Of a stretch of 64,000 nucleotides of DNA, positions 61,749 through 64,000 are shown piece after piece (position 1 is the first letter of the stretch; every line of letters begins with the position of its first letter). The notes beneath the pieces are model-generated. The model searched no databases, had not been told where the DNA came from, and was given only the letters and a program-made list of their open reading frames with translations. The stretch spans positions 1 to 64,000 of the forward strand of contig CACATS010000003.1 of assembly GCA_902535505.1 (NCBI GenBank). Reading direction: 5' to 3'. This DNA is from an uncultured Pelagibacteraceae bacterium. GTDB taxonomy: Bacteria > Pseudomonadota > Alphaproteobacteria > Pelagibacterales > Pelagibacteraceae. The translations under genes were made by a program, and so were the position numbers.

Positions 61749-63047
61749 ATGCAGACATCATTTACTGATAAACAACTTCAAAATAAAGATAATAAAACCA
61801 GTGAAACAATAATTAGAAAATGTGTTCACTGCGGAATGTGCAATGCTACTTGTCCTACTTATCAAATTAACGGAGAGGAACTGGAGGGGCCAAGAGGTAG
61901 AATATATCTTATAAAAGATATGCTAGAAAAGAAGAAACCGGCCACAAAAGAAATAGCAAAACATATAGATAGTTGTTTATCTTGTTACTCATGTATGACT
62001 ACTTGTCCTTCAGGAGTGAATTATATGCACTTAATTGATCATGGTAGAAATTATGTTGAAGAAACTTACAAAAGACCTTTTTTGGATAAAGTATTTAGAA
62101 ATATTCTTTCGTTTGTATTACCAAGACCAAAAGTATTCTTGTTAATTGCTTTATCTTCAAAATTAATTAAACCATTAAGTTTTTTATTTCCAAAATTTAT
62201 TAGAAACGCATTGAATTTAATGCCAGACAAAATTCCAGGAAAAAAGTTGAAGGAACAGAAAGTTTATGAAGTTCACAAAGGTAAAAAGGTTTCAAGAGTA
62301 GCTTTGTTAACAGGATGTGTTCAAAGAGTTATCTCTCCTGAAATAAATGAAGCTACTATAAGACTTTTAAATAGGCACAATGTTGAAGTTGTGGTAATGC
62401 CAGACATTATTTGCTGTGGATCTTTAAACCATCATTTGGGTAAACAAAAATTAGCACACGAATCATTTAAAAATAATATTGAGAGTTGGCACGATGAGTA
62501 TCTAAAAAATGGATTGGATGCGATAATAAGTAATACGTCTGGTTGCGGAACAACTTTAAAAGATTATGGTCATATTTTTAAAAATGATAAAGACCTGAAA
62601 AAGAAAGCTAAAAAAATTTCAGAACTTACTAAAGATATTACTGAGTACCTAGATGAAAATTTAAAATTAAATATAAATTTGAACTCAGAAAAAAAATATA
62701 GAATAGCCTATCATTCAGCATGTTCAATGCAGCATGGACAGAAAGTTCACGACCAACCAAAAGATTTAATTTCAAAAACTGGTAACGAAGTATTAGATAT
62801 TCCCGAGGGACATTTGTGCTGTGGTTCCGCTGGGACTTACAACATTTTACACCAAAAAATGGCAAAATCACTTTTAAAGAATAAAGTAAATAACATAGAA
62901 AAAATTTCACCTGATTTCATTTCAACAGGTAACATTGGTTGTATGACACAAATTTCAGCTGGCACTAGAATACCAATTATTCATACCGTAGAATTACTTG
63001 ATTGGTTTACTGGAGGTCCTAAGCCATATAAATTAAATAATTTTTAA
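61749..63047 (+). CDS. glcF: glycolate oxidase iron-sulfur subunit GlcF
   Basis: 432-aa electron-transfer subunit. Two [4Fe-4S] motifs lie near the N-terminus (CVHCGMCNATCP and CLSCYSCMTTCP). Two CCG-type cysteine-rich domains follow (CCGSLNHHLG and CCGSAGTYN). Passes electrons from GlcD/GlcE to the quinone pool. Directly follows glcE and is one base from the next gene, so the operon continues. Confidence 0.95.
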   Translation: MQTSFTDKQLQNKDNKTSETIIRKCVHCGMCNATCPTYQINGEELEGPRGRIYLIKDMLEKKKPATKEIAKHIDSCLSCYSCMTTCPSGVNYMHLIDHGRNYVEETYKRPFLDKVFRNILSFVLPRPKVFLLIALSSKLIKPLSFLFPKFIRNALNLMPDKIPGKKLKEQKVYEVHKGKKVSRVALLTGCVQRVISPEINEATIRLLNRHNVEVVVMPDIICCGSLNHHLGKQKLAHESFKNNIESWHDEYLKNGLDAIISNTSGCGTTLKDYGHIFKNDKDLKKKAKKISELTKDITEYLDENLKLNINLNSEKKYRIAYHSACSMQHGQKVHDQPKDLISKTGNEVLDIPEGHLCCGSAGTYNILHQKMAKSLLKNKVNNIEKISPDFISTGNIGCMTQISAGTRIPIIHTVELLDWFTGGPKPYKLNNF

Positions 63048-63048
63048 A

Positions 63049-64000
63049 ATGAAAAAAAAGATTTTTGTTACTAGAAGACTTCTCAAAGAAAATGAGGAGA
63101 AATTAAAAGAATTATTCGAAGTTAATCTTAATAAAGATGATAAGATTTATAAACCTCAAGAAATAATAGATAGTTCACGAAATTTTGATGGAATTTTAAG
63201 TTCTGTTTCAGATTCTATTAATGCAGATACTATCTCTAAACTTTCAAGCTCTATTAAAATTATTGCTAATGGTGCAGTTGGTTTTGGTAATATAGATGTT
63301 AAAGCAGCAAAAGAAAAAGGAATTACTGTAACAAACACACCCGATGTACTTACAGACGCTACAGCAGATATTCAGATTTTACTTTTATTAGGAGCATCAA
63401 GAAAAGCTTATGAAGGGAGACTAGCTGCAGAAACCCAAAGTTGGAAATGGTCGTGGGATTTCTTGTTAGGAAAGCAAATGTCTAATAAAAAACTAGGCAT
63501 ACTTGGAATGGGTAGAATAGGAAGAGCAGTCGCTAAAAGAGCTAAAGCTTTTAATATGGAAATTCATTATCATAATAGATCTAAACTTTCACCAGAATTG
63601 GAAAATGGTGCAATTTATCATAAAGATCTAAAAAGTCTTTTTAAGCAAAGTGAATTTTTGTCAATAAACTGTCCCGCTACACCTGAGACAACAAAACTTG
63701 TAAATAAAGAAACTCTAAGCTACCTAGAAGATAATACTGTAGTTGGTAACGCAGCCAGAGGAGATATTGTGGATGATGAAGCTATGATTGAAGCAATAAA
63801 AAGTGGAAAAGTTTTTGCTTATGGTTTGGACGTTTATAATGGTGAGCCTCAAATCCATCCAGAGTATTTAAAATTAAAAAATATTTTCTTACTTCCACAC
63901 TTGGGAAGTGCAACAAAAAGGACTAGGTGGGACATGGCATTCAGAGCTACAAAAAATTTAGAGGACTTCTTTTCTGGAAAGAAACCACAAGATCAAGTTA
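63049..64000 (+). CDS. D-2-hydroxyacid dehydrogenase, glyoxylate reductase type (cut by window end)
   Basis: 317 codons are visible with no stop before the window edge. NAD(P)-binding GILGMGRIGRAV and catalytic residues in NAARGDIVDD (Arg), DVYNGEPQIHPEY (Glu) and LPHLGSATKR (His) identify the D-isomer-specific 2-hydroxyacid dehydrogenase family. The GxxLGSAT end and placement behind glcF suggest glyoxylate/hydroxypyruvate reductase (GyaR/GhrB). It would work against or balance GlcDEF by reducing glyoxylate to glycolate, or reduce hydroxypyruvate. Starts one base after glcF. Confidence 0.9.
   Translation, partial: MKKKIFVTRRLLKENEEKLKELFEVNLNKDDKIYKPQEIIDSSRNFDGILSSVSDSINADTISKLSSSIKIIANGAVGFGNIDVKAAKEKGITVTNTPDVLTDATADIQILLLLGASRKAYEGRLAAETQSWKWSWDFLLGKQMSNKKLGILGMGRIGRAVAKRAKAFNMEIHYHNRSKLSPELENGAIYHKDLKSLFKQSEFLSINCPATPETTKLVNKETLSYLEDNTVVGNAARGDIVDDEAMIEAIKSGKVFAYGLDVYNGEPQIHPEYLKLKNIFLLPHLGSATKRTRWDMAFRATKNLEDFFSGKKPQDQV

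Noticed and set aside
63156-63338. Minus-strand ORF at the right end
   Set aside because: It is opposite the clearly recognisable 2-hydroxyacid dehydrogenase that runs off the window.

Overview
The window comes from a strongly AT-rich, gene-dense genome. Intergenic gaps are short, starts and stops often overlap, and several convergent genes touch or overlap at their ends. The gene set points to a streamlined marine alphaproteobacterium of the SAR11 / Candidatus Pelagibacter type: DUF4212-ActP transporter with acs, glcDEF beside a glyoxylate-type reductase, ccmC-D-E-F-G-H, rpe-heparinase-purH, DUF2794, IalB and HspQ. This placement rests on gene content and composition, not on a marker-gene search.

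Left part (1-30.4 kb): a type IV pilus and surface-protein island. A leftward operon runs from a divergent promoter at about 11.1 kb: pilT, four minor pilins (FimT/PilV/PilW/PilX types), an unrecognised secreted protein, a PilY1-like tip protein and a C-type-lectin/beta-barrel protein. The prepilin peptidase pilD converges on it. A rightward operon runs from about 11.4 kb: a PilM-PilN fusion with an extra integrase-like N-terminal domain, pilO, pilP, a lipoprotein secretin, pilB, pilC, several pilins with an AsmA-like protein among them, then three large outer-membrane proteins, another pilin and a trypsin-like protease. Together these genes cover platform, alignment complex, secretin, extension and retraction motors, major and minor pilins, tip protein and co-encoded surface proteins.

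The 404-bp gap between the divergent operons is the most striking non-coding region. It holds nine copies of a 10-bp element (TMTAACACAA). Several are spaced by whole helical turns, and they overlap both predicted promoters. The first gene downstream carries the integrase-like N-terminal domain fused to the membrane-anchored PilM-PilN. This suggests, without proving, a pilus-platform-tethered autoregulator.

A tRNA-Gly(GCC) at 30.5 kb marks the switch to ordinary chromosome. From there the genes are: a dehalogenase-like hydrolase and pterin dehydratase (30.6-31.8 kb); purH, heparinase-like, rpe and a small membrane protein (31.8-36.0 kb, minus strand); the acetate module of DUF4212 subunit, ActP-type symporter and Acs with a polybasic tail (36.1-41.2 kb); EVE protein and tsaD (minus) opposite hemC-hemD-mscS-yggT-folD (plus); psiE-like, argG, ialB-like and an aldo/keto reductase (minus); a BI-1 protein, DUF2794, yciB-like and hspQ; the cytochrome c maturation operon ccmCDEFGH (52.0-56.1 kb); a PagL-like protein; and a 2-hydroxyacid block of FMN dehydrogenase, aminotransferase, glcD, glcE, glcF and a glyoxylate-reductase-type gene cut by the window end.
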